Below are positions 11,010 to 22,640 of a stretch of 64,000 bases of DNA, piece after piece. The notes under the pieces are model-generated. The model did not search any database. It saw only the letters and a program-made list of their open reading frames with translations, and was not told the DNA's origin. The position numbers and the translations under genes were made by a program. Each line of letters opens with the position of its first letter. Within the stretch, counting starts at the first letter, position 1. This DNA comes from Xylona heveae TC161 (taxonomy: Eukaryota > Ascomycota > Xylonomycetes > Xylonales > Xylonaceae). The DNA lies in NCBI RefSeq assembly GCF_001619985.1, contig NW_017264199.1:186001-250000 (forward strand), in the 5' to 3' direction.

Positions 11010-11704
11010 TCACTGGGCCGCATCAGTCGCATTCTTGAAATCATGAAGATATGGATCATTTGTCCACTTGGCATATGCCTCTCGAGCAAGACTCCGTCGA
11101 GCAACCTCAATGTCTGTTTGGATATCTTCAATGAGGCTTTCCTTGCTAATGTAGTCATATTCGGGACGAATATAGCCAAGGATGATGAGATTGAGATGAT
11201 GGTCATAAAAGTCTCCCGTGAACGGCGCCATTATGTGGACCTCCTAAATGTTCAGAAGTCGTATCAGTAAAGATTCATCCTCAGAGGAGAGCGAAACAAA
11301 CGAACGTACCACTGATCGAACAGCGTTCTTGTAGAACGGGTTCCACCCAATGCTCATCACCATCGGAAAAATACCACGGGAAAGACCCGGCGCATCATGG
11401 GCTACCGGAGGATCCTCAAGGCCTGCCCATCCGTAGTAGATGCCGCTCTCAACATCGCTGTTACCGCCGACACTGAGACCGTCGATGGGGATGTTGGCCG
11501 TGGGAATTCCTAACTGCTTTGATGTCAGTCTCAAGGTGACTCTTCAGGTAAGTGCAAAACGTTGGCATATCTTCTGGACTGACTCACATCTTTACTGCCC
11601 CGCCCAAATCCTTTGACCACTTTGCCATTGACTTTGATGGGAAAAGGAGCCTCAGGGCCTGCATCAGGGCCAGCGATCGGATCGCGAGGCTTGTCTAGAC
11701 GCAT
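11010..11704 (-). CDS. FMN1: Riboflavin kinase
   Basis: Phosphorylates riboflavin to FMN with ATP. Three exons, 11704-11588, 11513-11310 and 11243-11010, all joined between codons (phase 0), encode 184 residues. Motifs in order: [16 protein letters not shown] (residues 31-46, nucleotide-binding loop of the flavokinase barrel), [27 protein letters not shown], and [27 protein letters not shown] with the conserved Glu/Asp region near the C-terminus. Introns are 74 and 66 bp. The protein is the kinase alone with no FAD synthetase domain, as is normal for fungi. Divergent from ATX1. Confidence 0.95.
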
Positions 11705-12328
11705 TCTGCTGTCTATCGGATTAATTGCAGAATGTTTGGCTGAAGAAGTCCCAGGGCTCTATCAGCGAACAAGATGACGAGAGACGGAGATTCTATTTAC
11801 AATTGCGGGACCCGCGATAGCACCGGCGGAGATATCTCCGATATCCCGATGCACCGAGCACGCCATGGCAGACCATAGAGTGTCCCTGTGCAAGTAAATC
11901 ATCAAACTTGGCCTTTTTGTAGTTAACGAGATCGGAGAGCTTACAGTTATGCCCCAGGCAGGTGCTCCACTGTATAACAGAGAATCGCTCTGGTTGTCGC
12001 ACCTTGTAGTTAAGCATTTTGGTACAAAACAGGTGTCCGGTAACTGACACTCGCTCGCACCAAACCTTCTTTCCCTTTTGCGGCTGCCGTCGCTCCCCGA
12101 ATAGCTCACCCCCGCCCATCGATGCTCTCCCCTCCATTCCCCGCCAGGGTCCCTCGTGTGTCCTTAGTACTCGCCCCTTCGGTGCTCTTGCTCATTCTTA
12201 ACAAAGCTTAGAAATCAAGCTTTATTAATATCCTTTTTGGCCAATCTATTCAAAACTTCCATACACTTGCCCCAAGTTTTTCCCATTACTAGATTTCGGC
12301 GTCTATCGGAAACTTCATACGAGAAACC
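11705..12328. promoter_or_regulatory. Divergent intergenic region, FMN1 / ATX1
   Basis: Shared upstream region. Two overlapping minus-strand frames of about 115 codons lie here (11762-12137), but their composition looks random and no splice arrangement links them to FMN1. Confidence 0.45.
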
Positions 12329-12668
12329 ATGGCTGAGCACAAGTACTTTTTCAACGTCACCATGTCCTGTGACGGCTGCTCCAACGCTATCAAGCGTGTT
12401 TTGGGACGCCTTGAAGGTTAGTACAATGCTTATTTTGAGGTGTCCGTCTGTGCGACCGTAGATGCACATGTTTGATTGCCAGCGCTATTTGAGCCATCCT
12501 GTTGACCAAGAGACAGGTGTAAAGTCATTCGACATTCAGCGCGAGGCCCAGACCGCAGATGTGGTTACTGAGGAATCAGTCCCGTTCGAAAAAGTCCTAC
12601 AGACGATCAAGAATACTGGCAAGAAAGTCAACAGTGCAAAGGCAGATGGAGTGGACATGGCGGTCTGA
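12329..12668 (+). CDS. ATX1: Cytosolic copper metallochaperone Atx1
   Basis: Delivers Cu(I) to the Ccc2 copper ATPase of the Golgi. Exons 12329-12416 and 12517-12668 give 79 residues, the usual HMA-domain size. The metal site is MSCDGC (M-x-C-x2-C) at residues 12-17 after the beta strand HKYFFNV; the helix SNAIKRVLGRLEG and the second strand GVKSFDIQREAQTADVV follow. KNTGKKV near the end matches the Lys-rich loop of Atx1. The intron is 100 bp with a CAG acceptor, and codon 30 is split. Confidence 0.94.
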
Positions 12669-13634
12669 GGGGCTGACGGTGTGATTTGGTGTGCGACGTG
12701 ACAGGGAGTGGGATACCCACCACTTGGCTCTTCCGCCGCAGTCCGTATTCTTTCCGCTATGGAAGGTAAACGGATTACGATCATGATATCTACAATCAGC
12801 ATTTCATACATGCTTTACATACCATTTTTTGCGCTTTACTCGAGAAAGATATGCAGGCCACTTTGCATTTTCTGATGATCGGAGTCCAGAGGATTGATGT
12901 AGCGAAATTTATTGAAGATGTTTATGTTATTTTACTATCATATATTTTGGCCAAATGTTCGTACAAACAGTAATGCAGGCTCAGACCAGTATGTGATCTC
13001 ATTCAATTACTGGTACCCGAAGGTTGCCATCTCGTCTTATAGCAAATCATGCGGTCGCCCCGGGTCTTTTCTTTTCAGTGCGGAATATGGGAGCAAGCGT
13101 CGAACCTCCTGAAAGGGAAAGGAATCACACTTGCACAACTCGTACATTATTGCCTGAAAGTAGCGAGTTGCCAATAGCAATGAGACTACTCCGTATACCA
13201 CATGATAAGGAAAAGCTGGTGCGCAAACAGCTCTGGGGGCGGAGCCTTGCTAGAATGTCGAATATGGATATATGCAACCAAGGACAGGCCGTCCTCTAGA
13301 CAATTGATGATTTACAGCCTCTGACCGTGGCTGGACAATGCATGGACTTCTTTGACGAACACTTTGGTGAAGCTCATTGCTTGTACAGGGGTGGTTGAGA
13401 CCTAGACTAGGATCCAGTGCTCCGCAACCTCAAGCTAGGGCATGGCCAAATTTCAATGCTGGCTGCACTGTTTCCCTCGTACATGGCATGAACTAAAGCG
13501 TCAAGAGCGCGTTCCGATGTGCCAGAAATGTCTCCACATCGTAAAGGCGGTCTATCGATAGATGGACTGGCAATGTCGTACTCGTATGTGAGTCTTGTTT
13601 ATAATAAAGCTTTCGGGGCCGTGTGTTTCCAAAA
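12669..13634. other. Convergent intergenic region, ATX1 / Rpr2-Snm1 gene
   Basis: 966 bp between two 3' ends. Short open frames only; no repeat, RNA gene or recognisable protein seen. Confidence 0.5.
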
Positions 13635-14390
13635 TTAAGCACTCTTCATCAGATCCATGAGGTCCAACCCCCCAAATTTCGAGGCAGATTCTTCCTGCTT
13701 TTTCTTTGCCAGCAGTGCCTGCAAGCCACCCTGCTTTCGAGCCTTGGCTCTTTTCTTACTGCTCGCATTAGCTGTCGATGTAGGGTTCGAAGTTGAAGCT
13801 TCAGCTGTTGATGATACGCCGTAAGACGAGTCACTGGATGCAACATCCGGCATGGGTGACAAATTTGCAAAGCTATTGATCTTCTTCGCAGGGGCGTTCC
13901 GAGGACGCTGAGCCCGTTTAGGTGCGGGCAGAGGAAGACGGGTCTTGCGGCCACATCTATGGCAATCATATATCATTACCTTGGCGGTAGGAGAAGGTAC
14001 TGGAGCCGGGGTGGGCAGATCAAGTCGTGGAGAAGCTGAGCTCGTAGCGGGTGCCTTCGAAACACCTTTAACTTCGCCATCTAATTTGACTTCCGTTGCT
14101 GCGTTGAGAGCGGCCTTTGTTTTTGCTAGTTGCCTTTTTCTGTTCGATCGTTCTTTCGCAGCTTGTGCATTTTCAACCTGCAACTGACAGGAGAGTCCAG
14201 GGATCATGATATTGCCACATCCATGACAGTAATCCCTCTTGAGTGAGTCGGGCAGGCGGAGATCGTTATGAAAGGCGACATCTTGATACTGTGAGAGCAG
14301 ACGGGCCGAAACGACGGGGGAAGTCAACGCAAGCGCGTGCGCTGTCTCTTGAAGATATCTCAGTCGTGCCGTCAGTTGCCCCGCAGCCAT
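13635..14390 (-). CDS. RNase P/MRP subunit, Rpr2/Rpp21/Snm1 family
   Basis: Zinc-ribbon protein of RNase P or RNase MRP. Single exon, 251 residues. The N-terminal helix region (RLRYLQETAHALAL, LSQYQDVAFHNDLRLPDSLKRDYCHGCGNIMIPGLSC) followed by a second Cys pair (YDCHRCGRKTRLPLP, about residues 140-155) is the family signature: two CxxC pairs separated by a Lys/Arg-rich insert of about 85 residues. The C-terminal 90 residues are low-complexity Ser/Ala/Lys and end in LDLMDLMKSA. From sequence alone I cannot tell RNase P-specific Rpr2 from RNase MRP-specific Snm1; the length and long insert lean towards Snm1. Divergent from CRIPT by 526 bp. Confidence 0.85.
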   Translation of the reverse strand: MAAGQLTARLRYLQETAHALALTSPVVSARLLSQYQDVAFHNDLRLPDSLKRDYCHGCGNIMIPGLSCQLQVENAQAAKERSNRKRQLAKTKAALNAATEVKLDGEVKGVSKAPATSSASPRLDLPTPAPVPSPTAKVMIYDCHRCGRKTRLPLPAPKRAQRPRNAPAKKINSFANLSPMPDVASSDSSYGVSSTAEASTSNPTSTANASSKKRAKARKQGGLQALLAKKKQEESASKFGGLDLMDLMKSA

Positions 14391-14916
14391 TGTCCAACGA
14401 GCTGCCCTTTGGCATGGAAAGGCATTCGAAGAACGGCCTTCAAGTCAGAGTTTGCCCGAACTCTTCCCGAATCTTTTGGACAGCGGGAAGGAACTCTTTA
14501 CGATTAGATGATCTAGATAAGATAAAGGAAGCAAGTTCTCTCCATAGAATGGGGGCAACAGTAATTTGTGTGCGATCTTTTGTCTGTCAGGAACTTCAGC
14601 TAAGGGTATTAGGATAATGATCGGATGAAAGGCCAGTGGTATTCTACGATTGAGACAATTTATGTTCATAGCACTACGTAGTATTGTGATATTCATGTAA
14701 ACAACAAGGCAAAGCATAACTAAATCTCTGTCACTTTTGCGGCGCCAATCGGCAGAGGTCGGTTACCTCATACAGTCCCGAGCCTCCGGCGTACTCAACC
14801 TTAAATCCATAGCACAGGGCATCGATATCACAATAACCCCCCAGATATCTCTACAACAAAGCAACCTTCCTTGGTTCCTTCTTTTTAATTATTTCATATA
14901 GACGATCTTCTTGAAT
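14391..14916. promoter_or_regulatory. Divergent intergenic region, Rpr2/Snm1 gene / CRIPT
   Basis: 526 bp shared by two divergent starts. A pyrimidine-rich, then AT-rich stretch (14855-14910) precedes the CRIPT ATG. No other feature seen. Confidence 0.45.
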
Positions 14917-15464
14917 ATGGTCTGTTCAAAATGTCAGAAGCTCCAGAAAACCGAACTTGCCACTCCCGGCGTCAAGAGGAAGAGTGAAATGTATTACGGT
15001 TCGCCCGCCACCTCATCTGCGTCTTCTCGCGATAAGAGCTCGTCCGCCACCTTGGGGAGCAACGGTATCGGAAAGGTATGTTCACCTTCCTGAATAATTT
15101 TTTGGAGCCATTTTCTTTCATCCCTGCCGCGAGAAAACGTTGTGTCTGAATAAAGCAAAGCTAATACGATGACGAACTGAACAGAGCAAGCTTTTGAGCA
15201 AGACCGCAAAGAATCCGATGCTGGCGTACGGGAGTTCGTGTAAAACATGCAAGAAAAAGACACCGCAAGGGCATATGTACTGCCAGCCATGCGCATATAA
15301 AGCTGCAGGTGCGTATCATCAATATCTGCACCCTCTCGTCAATCTCAGTCCTTGGGCCTAACCTAGAGAATCTCATAGCATGCGCAAGTTGCGGGAAAAC
15401 GGAAAAGAAAAAATCATCGGGAGGTGCTCCAGTGGTGCAAGGTCAAAAATACTCATCGAAATGA
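14917..15464 (+). CDS. CRIPT: CRIPT homologue (cysteine-rich PDZ-binding protein)
   Basis: Small zinc protein, in animals linked to PDZ domains and the minor spliceosome; its fungal role is not established. Exons 14917-15075, 15185-15308 and 15379-15464 give 122 residues. All family Cys pairs are present: MVCSKCQKL at the start, SSCKTCKKKTPQGHMYCQPCAYKAA in the middle, and ACASCGKTEKKK near the end (eight Cys). ATG 14917 was chosen because the MVCxKC start is invariant in the family. The segment between residues 20 and 55 is a Ser/Ala-rich fungal insertion relative to the roughly 101-residue human protein. Confidence 0.92.
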
Positions 15465-15714
15465 AGAGGACGAATTAAGGGTATTGGCATATTTGGAATC
15501 TTGCGAAGGCGTTTAAAGGGGAGTACACGGGGAGATCGTAATCACAAAGGAAAGCGCATGGCATGGGGCGTTGATTCTATGGAAAATAGCAACCTTTATA
15601 TCCTAAATGTACACCGAGATATATATTACAATGAACTTGAATTCTCATGGCGGAATGATTTTGCACCAAACGGTGGGGATGGATGACGTAAATGTAGTTT
15701 TTGGGAATGTGAAA

Positions 15715-16920
15715 TCAACGGTCCGAAAGCATGTCCCGGACAGAGCTCCAGTATCTTTGAGGCACGGCCTTCTCGATTTCCTCCTTAGAAAGCCACTTGA
15801 AGTCAGACAGGCCAAGCTGATTCTCTGCGAGATTGGCTTGCCCGGCCATAATACGGGCCTTCATGAAGAAAGTCTTCTCGCCAACCTCCTCAACACCCTT
15901 CACCTTGTTGAACACAGGTTGGGGGAATTTGAAGTTGTGGTGGCCAATGGGGATGTTTCCGACGACCCAGGTGTTCATGTTAATGCCGGCCGACTGTACA
16001 AGAATACGCTCTGCGGCCTACATGCTCCAGTTAGCACCTCTCTCAAAGAACTTTCTTTGCTTTTCCTTTCTTCTCTATATCCATCAAAGTAAGGGGAAAT
16101 TCGTACCGAGTGAAGGCTCTCCTTCTTCGACAGACCAGAGGAGGGGAACATCCATCGGCCTTCAGGGCCCTTGACCAGCAAGTAGAGTGTCCTTTGGAAG
16201 AGCCTGTTCAGACTCTTCTCATCCCCAGCCTTGTCCGCCTCAGTGATCCGGGGCACGGGCTTCTCTGCCACTTCTGCCTTGTGATCGGCAACCTCATCTC
16301 CTCCGACGCTAGAGACCTCCGCATCTTTCAACAAGGCCTCTACCTGCTTCTCCGGTTCGCTCTCAGAGGCTCCCATCAGCAACTCATCGTGCCATCCTTC
16401 CTTTGAATATGCGTTATACACGCCAATGTCGCGTGCGGGCGTTTGCCGCTCCTTGAATTTGCGCTTCCAATCCAGATCCTGTGGAGTGCCCTTCTTGTAG
16501 TAGAAATATCTCGTGAAAGGGAGAGCAAGGCGCTCGTTCAGCCGTTTTTGGTAAAAGAAATAGGCTTTCTCGAATGAAGTCAGGTCGCGAGTAATCATCG
16601 GAGGCCGCGAAAGGACGACACCGGCCTTGAGGGCATGTGCAGGCTGGGGAGCTGCCGCTTGCGTGACAGGCGGAATCTGAGAGACGATACTGGAGGGCTC
16701 TGCAACCGCGGATGCAGACGCAGACGAGTTTTGTCTCCTGGAGATTGTCTCCCGGCAGGACCAGCAGACGCTGGAGTCCTTTGCGGATCGCTCTGAAGGT
16801 ACGATTAGCGATGGAATGAACGAGCAGGCTGCACACCCATTGATTTTCGCAACGAGTGAAGGACAGGTACTCACTTATCAGCGAGGCGAAGTGCCTCGCA
16901 TTATGTGAAGCCGGACCCAT
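15715..16920 (-). CDS. MRPL46: Mitochondrial large-subunit ribosomal protein mL46
   Basis: Nudix-fold protein of the mitochondrial 54S subunit (yeast MrpL17). Exons 16920-16875, 16792-16107 and 16017-15715 give 344 residues. The N-terminus MGPASHNARHFASLI plus the Ser/Arg-rich start of exon 2 makes a plausible presequence. The core has LSRPPMITRDLTSFEKAYFFYQKRLNERLALPFTRYFYYKKGTP, DLDWKRKF, then LYLLVKGPEGRWMFPSSGL in the Nudix-like part, and NTWVVGNIPIGHH and KTFFMKARIMAGQANLAEN near the C-terminus, a pattern I associate with mL46. A central Glu/Lys-rich insert (about residues 170-205) is typical of fungi. Convergent with CRIPT (250-bp gap). Confidence 0.9.
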
Positions 16921-17491
16921 TGGCGACTTGCGCTATTGGCGATGCCGACTTATTGCAATTCCGTCAATGTCTCTGGAGTCGTAGAGAGTCTCGAAATTCC
17001 TTGAGGTAGCACGTCGCCAAGCGGTAGGGGGATTGGCACTAGCCGCATTTAGCCGCGCTCCCGAGTTAAAAAGCCAGCACGGAACCTCACAACTTCTTTT
17101 TTCTTTTTCTTCTTCAAGGCACCTCTTCCTTATCATCAATAGCTCTCTTCTTTGCACCACAGCTCATTGATCATTTTATTGGTGTCGAGAGTTAATCTAT
17201 GCAGTCTTTTTCGCTAGCGGTACCTTCGTATTATCCAAGGTGTACAGTTAGATAGTCACTGCATACATTCCCGACAAAAGTCGCGGCACTTGCTATGTTG
17301 CAATCGGGCTTTTCCATATGGGAGTGCAATTGTGTACGACGAGGTCATGTGTATATCATGCCATCGCATTGAATGAAGATCATTTTAGCACAAATTATTA
17401 TTCCGCAGTGAAATAGTGGTTTGGGATAGATGCGATTTCTATTCGCAACAACTTAAATAAAGAGCTATAAACCTTCTGGGTATCAAATGCA
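16921..17491. other. Intergenic region, mL46 promoter side
   Basis: 571 bp between the mL46 start and the stop of the next minus-strand gene. It must contain the mL46 promoter and the downstream gene's 3' UTR; AT-rich around 17380-17480. Nothing else recognised. Confidence 0.5.
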
Positions 17492-19537
17492 TTACTCCCC
17501 TACAGCACATACACCCTCTACAGTCCCGAACACTCTTAGTTTGTTCGCAAAGTTGTCCCAGAAATCGTCCTCAAAGGGCGGCATTAGTGACCTTGGGTGC
17601 GAACATCTCTGAGATGTAGATTGAGAGTCTGCAGTCAGGTCTGCCGCATCGTGCCTTACATCCTGGTCATCGTCAACAGGCAAGTCGACCAAAGAGTCAA
17701 ACCGCGTAGCATGCGAGAACATTGATTTGACGGTTTCTTCTGCGGGTTGCATTGTTTTGACCGCTCTCTTGGGCTTGGATTTCCTTGCGGATGGGATTGC
17801 CCTTTCTATTAGCTTGTCGACCTTCCGCTCCTTTGCGACCTTCGACAACGCTTCGGGCTTATTCTCTGCATCAAACGGTGTATTCTCAATGCAATCAATC
17901 TGCCCAATATTCGTGTTCTCTTTCGGCCGGATAGATACCCCACCCTCGCCTTCGGAGGATAATTGGTGGTCATCGTAGTCTGAACCATGCCCAGCTCTGT
18001 CCCGCGGCAATTGTTCTGCCTTAAGTTTTGCAGAAAGTCGAATAAGGACCTTAGCCGCCAGAAAGCTGTCATATCCAGCCTCATGGTAGGGCTTCATAAT
18101 GAGATATTTAGGGTGATCAGAGTCGGTCTCTACTAAAGATTAAAATGATGTCCAATTTACGGTGAACATTTGCGTACCGATTAGAGGGTGCTCCTCTTTA
18201 GAGAGCATTCCATCTATCTCTTCCAACGATGACTTTGGATTTATTGCCGCCGTTTTATAAGTCGCCACATACTTAGTGTCAATTATAACGGGAAATAGCT
18301 CATGGATCTTTTTCTGAAAATCCTCTACACGATCCGGTAAATTCCCAAAGAAGCATTTGTATAAATTGACAAGGTCAGTGAATAGATTGTGTCCAACCAA
18401 GACAGTAGGGCGATCTTGCAGCTTTTTTCTCAATGCCTGTAGTTGACCTCTGGTCGCTTCTAAATCGACAAAGACGGGGTCGCCGGATTGGTTTCGTGCT
18501 GTGCTTCTTGGATCGATGCCCGCGAGATCCCCCCCAACCATCGCTTCGAAGAGCCACCGAAGACCAGTTTGTCGAGCAATTTGGGCATCTATTCGCTTTG
18601 CTCTGGCGATTTTGATTCTTTCCTCGCGATCCTTATCAAAAGATATGACTTGAATGAATTGAGGCTTACTGATCGTGACAAGCTCTGGATAATCCGCACG
18701 AACAATCTGATGCACCAGGCGTTTCTGAAAATTTGTCAAGCCGGTGCGGCTGTCGAGTTGCACATCATGACCAATTGGAGCGATATTGAGAAAGTCGGGT
18801 TTTGGCTAGCCCTCCGTTTAGTACAAAGCTTGCCCGCTTCTCATTTCTGACTTACCGACTTGCTCGTTCTCCAGGCCTCGATTTCATTTCGAACACGATC
18901 CATAAATTGATTCGAATCGAGATCATCAGTCTTGATCTTGATATCAGCGATATTTGCTGCTCTTTCTTGCCTTTCTAGGGCCAATTTCCGTGCCAAACCC
19001 TCTTCATTTCGCGATAGGTATGGCACTCCCTGGGTGAACGGGGCCTCCATTCGAAATCCGTGGCTCATGAGAAATTCCACAGCTGAAAGCGTTAGAGAAT
19101 TTTTTTTTGTTTCAGAGGTTCAGAGATGGTGTACCTCCACTTTGGTAAGAGAAGATGCGCTCAACTTCTAATTTCTCTTCCATAACCGGATTGAGGTGAA
19201 AGTTGAAAGGCCGAGCAATATAAACACCTAATGCTGTAAGTAAAGCGAAACTCCATCTATAGAGCTTTCAATTGACCGTACTGTTCTCTATGTCTTGCTC
19301 GATACATGTTATTCCCACTTGCAAAACTTGATACTTTTCGGCAGCTTCTTTTGTCTCTGCATAACGTTCTTGGATTGACTGTTTCCCGTCTGCACTACCC
19401 TCTGTCGCACCGGCCCTGAATGGCTGTTTGCTTTGAATGCCAGATAGCTCTAGATCAAAAGACACAAAGTGGGCATTTGATATCAGCTCAAGCATGGAGG
19501 GAAGTAGAGGATAGAACGACAACCGATCAACTTCCAT
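17492..19537 (-). CDS. CAF1/PARN-family ribonuclease (DEDD deadenylase)
   Basis: Predicted 3'-5' poly(A) exoribonuclease. Five exons, 19537-19282, 19227-19135, 19082-18856, 18805-18178 and 18129-17492, give 613 residues with very short introns (48-54 bp). The catalytic residues are readable: Asp and Glu in AHFVSFDLELSGI (residues 22-34), Asp in LVGHNLFTDLVNLY, then His and Asp in YHEAGYDSFLAAKVLIRL. The ARPFNFHLNP block and HGFRMEAPFTQGVPYLSR after exon 1 also match PARN-type enzymes. The C-terminal 170 residues are polar and probably disordered. I see no R3H or RRM domain. PARN-like is favoured over Caf1/Pop2 (shorter, no insert) and Toe1. Confidence 0.88.
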
Positions 19538-20154
19538 CTTGCAGGGCAGAGCAGCAAGTAATAATCAAGTGTGCGGCTCTAAGAAAACAATAACAGAACC
19601 TAAGCAATGAAATAGAACAAGCCCGCTGGTATATGATAAATTTGAAGCGTGATCTTAGTGACTGGAGCCCGCAAGAGGTGAAGAAACCGTAAATATTATT
19701 CTTGTCGAGGAACGCTTCATCTTTCATTCATTTCTGCTTTCACACTAACTGTCCCGGTCATTTATCATAATGTCGCTTCTTTAGCCTCGCATATGCTGAT
19801 AAATAGATCGAAGTAATGACACATGAAAAGTTTAACTCACAAAGCTTCACAATATTATTGATTGATAGCTTCCATGCAATATGGAAACAGAGCTATTCAG
19901 GGTTGTGTTGAGCTTTGACAATGTGTGTGGTGTCCATGACACATAGACTCGCTGTTAGGGAAGCTGTAGCTAGGAATTTCTCCGAAGGAATCTAGCTCCG
20001 AGATCTGGCTGCGGACCGAGGTCGGCAGGTGTCGGCGAACCGACATCATCCTCCCCCGACCTATCTCGATAGCTACGAACCATCGTAAACTACTTTATCA
20101 ATGTGATCTCCCTCACGGACACCGAAATTTACTGCCAAGGATATAGACGCGAAT
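19538..20154. promoter_or_regulatory. Divergent intergenic region, PARN-like gene / PEX26-like gene
   Basis: 617 bp shared by two divergent genes. No recognised element; short random frames only. Confidence 0.45.
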
Positions 20155-21596
20155 ATGGCAGAAGGCTTAGAGGCTTCCGATTCTTCAATATCGTCAACCT
20201 ACCAAGAGAAGCTGTCATCGTCGCACTTACTGTCATCTTCCAAACATGGATCATCATCGATATCAAAAGCATACCGCCAAGCTTCCACGCTTTTTCTGAC
20301 AAGGCGCCTGAGCGAAGCTCTAGCTACCATTGAACCCATAGTTGATCGACCTGCCGTCGAGAATCATACCGACGGCTCAGCAGAGAACAATTACGGCAAT
20401 AATATTGCCGAGCTTCCTCCCATCGCAACAGCTTCCAGAGGCGCTCGCGTCAAGGTCTGGAGCCTCTATATAAGTATCGTCAATGCGATTATAGAACTGG
20501 GGCCTGAAGATGGGAAAGCCGTCTTTGGCGTTAAGGAGTGGAAGACTTTATCTGGTAAGGCGAGGGATGGCAGCATATGGGAGGAAGTAGTCACAAACGG
20601 TTACGGAGGAAGAGAAGGCGACGTAGACGCAGACGTTGTAATAAATCTGTATTACAATCAAGGCCAATCAAGATTTTCCCAATGCTGATTTGTTCCAGGG
20701 CGACCCTTCTTCTGAGCCATGCGCCGACACAGACACTCAATCAAGAGCGTCTCGAAACGTACCTATCATCTGCATCCGTTCCTAATTTGGACTTTACATC
20801 ACAACTTGCGGCGCTAGACAATGCAGGGCTTGCCTCTGAGATACCGAAAACGAGGGGCAATGGCGCAAATTCTCCCCGTGAACTCAATTCGCGTATCAAA
20901 ATTCTGGAAATCTACACCTTGCACGTCCTTCCCCGAAATGATGAGTGGGATTATGCAGAGCAGCTCATTAGCATAAGCGAATATCTCGACGAAGAGCGCC
21001 GGGAGGCATTTTTACATACACTACATAGTCTGAAGGATGAGTCACTCCGGGACAAGGAACATGAGGCTGCTTTGCTCCGAGAACAGCAAGAGCGCCTCGA
21101 GCAGGACCAAAAAGAAGCAGAGGCTCGCCGAGTTGCGGAAGCACGGAGTGCTGAAGACAAGGCTAAGAGTAGCAGAGAGGCTTCTAGGGGCGACTTTGCA
21201 ATAAATCATAAGACCACCAACGGCTCAGCCACGGTTCGAGAAAACAATGCTGGTGCTCTCCCTCACAGTAAATCTGCGAAACCTGGCTCCGCCAGTCGGC
21301 CTCAAGTTTCCCCGAACTCAGAATCTAGGTCTTCCGTACGAAAAAGAGAGTCTCCACCCAGCATTTATCGACGAGCCACCTCGATGATGGGTTCTTTGCA
21401 AAAGCTGATAATGGAGATGGGGCATTCAATTTCCGGCAACCCTATGGTTTTGTTGAGAATAATACTTTTCCTTGTGGGATTGATATTGACATTTAGTCGG
21501 CGAGATATCCGGGAGAAAATACGTAGGCTAACTGGGTCGGGCTGGGATAAAATCAAGGGTACAGTGGGAATGGGCGTCAAGGTCAGCTATATTTGA
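20155..21596 (+). CDS. PEX26: Pex26-like tail-anchored peroxin
   Basis: Likely peroxisomal membrane anchor for the Pex1/Pex6 AAA complex that recycles Pex5. Exons 20155-20648 and 20699-21596 (50-bp intron, codon split CT/G) give 463 residues. It has a Ser-rich N-terminus, a helical repeat-like part ([22 protein letters not shown], then [16 protein letters not shown]), a conserved [32 protein letters not shown] block, a long charged coiled coil ([19 protein letters not shown]), and one membrane segment near the C-terminus ([16 protein letters not shown]) followed by a basic tail. This tail-anchored layout fits fungal Pex26. The assignment rests on architecture and remembered family pattern. 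Confidence 0.75.
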
Positions 21597-22200
21597 TATA
21601 TTGGAGTGTAAATATAAATACAAGATCTGCTGCGCAGACATGGACGGACTGAGGAGATATGTGATGGTTGTATGCTATTCCCGGCAAACCCTGCAAAGAG
21701 AGTCTCAACGACGCAGGACGCGAGGCAATTCCAGGCCAGAGTCGGAAAGGTAACTTCTAGTAGTGAGTCGTCTTGCAGATTTCCAATCGTCCAACGATTT
21801 TCTGCACTTGGACAAGACGACTTCTGGTCTTGGAGCGCTGTGCCCAAGCATCTCTGCCTTTCGAGTATTCCATTCTTGTTCGAAGAACCTTTCCTTATCG
21901 GAGCTGGAGCTTTGACTTTGTCCAAGGGCTCCCAATTACAACACGCTTAATGGGCTTCCCTGTCCAGTCTCTTCGCCGCTGCTGATCAATCCTGAGAAGA
22001 GATACAGAGAGAAAGTCATGTCGTGCGTTCTGCGAGTCACCCCTGCCGCCCGCCAATACCAGCATCTTGGCCTTCTTTTTGGAACCAATTTTTTTGCATT
22101 GTCTGAACCCCATTAAGACCAAGCAACCAAGCAGATGAAGTCGACTTTTGATATCCAGCCGCTGTTACCCACTGGAGGATAACCCAGCGGCCGAGAAATA
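21597..22200. other. Convergent intergenic region, PEX26-like gene / RDS3
   Basis: 604 bp between two 3' ends. Two minus-strand frames of about 75 codons (21895-22122 and 21705-21935) could look like exons, but no splice arrangement or homology supports them. Confidence 0.4.
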
Positions 22201-22640
22201 CTAATGATTCCTGAAATTCTTTTTCTGGTAGAACAGATCTGTCCTCGAACTTCCTAGGTTTATAATTTTCGGGCACCCGTCTCGATCCTTTTCTAATCTT
22301 GTGCACTCGAAGCAATAGAAGGCATCAGATATACCCTAGAAGGAGAATGTCAGTTATCACGAAAGATTTTAGGAAGAACGAGCGTAACTCACCTCCCCGC
22401 CGCACACAACACACTTGTTCTGATAATTTCCAAAGGAGCACTCATCGCATATGCGTACGAGAGTAGTTGGGCGCACGTAGCTATCGCATACAGGACACTT
22501 GCCGTCACATTTGTCGCAGAGCCGTCCGATAGCAATGCCAGATTGCTTGCGGCACATTACGAGATCACTGATCAGTTAGCTATGCGCAAGCTTTACAGGG
22601 AATATATTTGAGGGGGAACTTACGGGTGATGGCGAGACAT
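22201..22640 (-). CDS. RDS3: SF3b subunit Rds3/PHF5A (Ini1)
   Basis: Core U2 snRNP SF3b protein that helps form the branch-point adenosine pocket. Exons 22640-22624, 22567-22393 and 22335-22201 give 108 residues. Nearly every residue from [21 protein letters not shown] onward matches the eukaryotic PHF5 family, with the zinc-knot Cys pairs at [26 protein letters not shown] and [16 protein letters not shown]. Exon 1 is only 17 nt of coding sequence (MSRHH plus two bases). The last residues, [11 protein letters not shown], differ from the usual ending with YGFKKR, so the extreme C-terminus is lineage-specific or the last splice deserves a check. Confidence 0.95.

Noticed and set aside
11762-12137. 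Two overlapping 115-codon frames upstream of FMN1
   Set aside because: No homology, no splice link to FMN1, whose start gives a normal-length protein.
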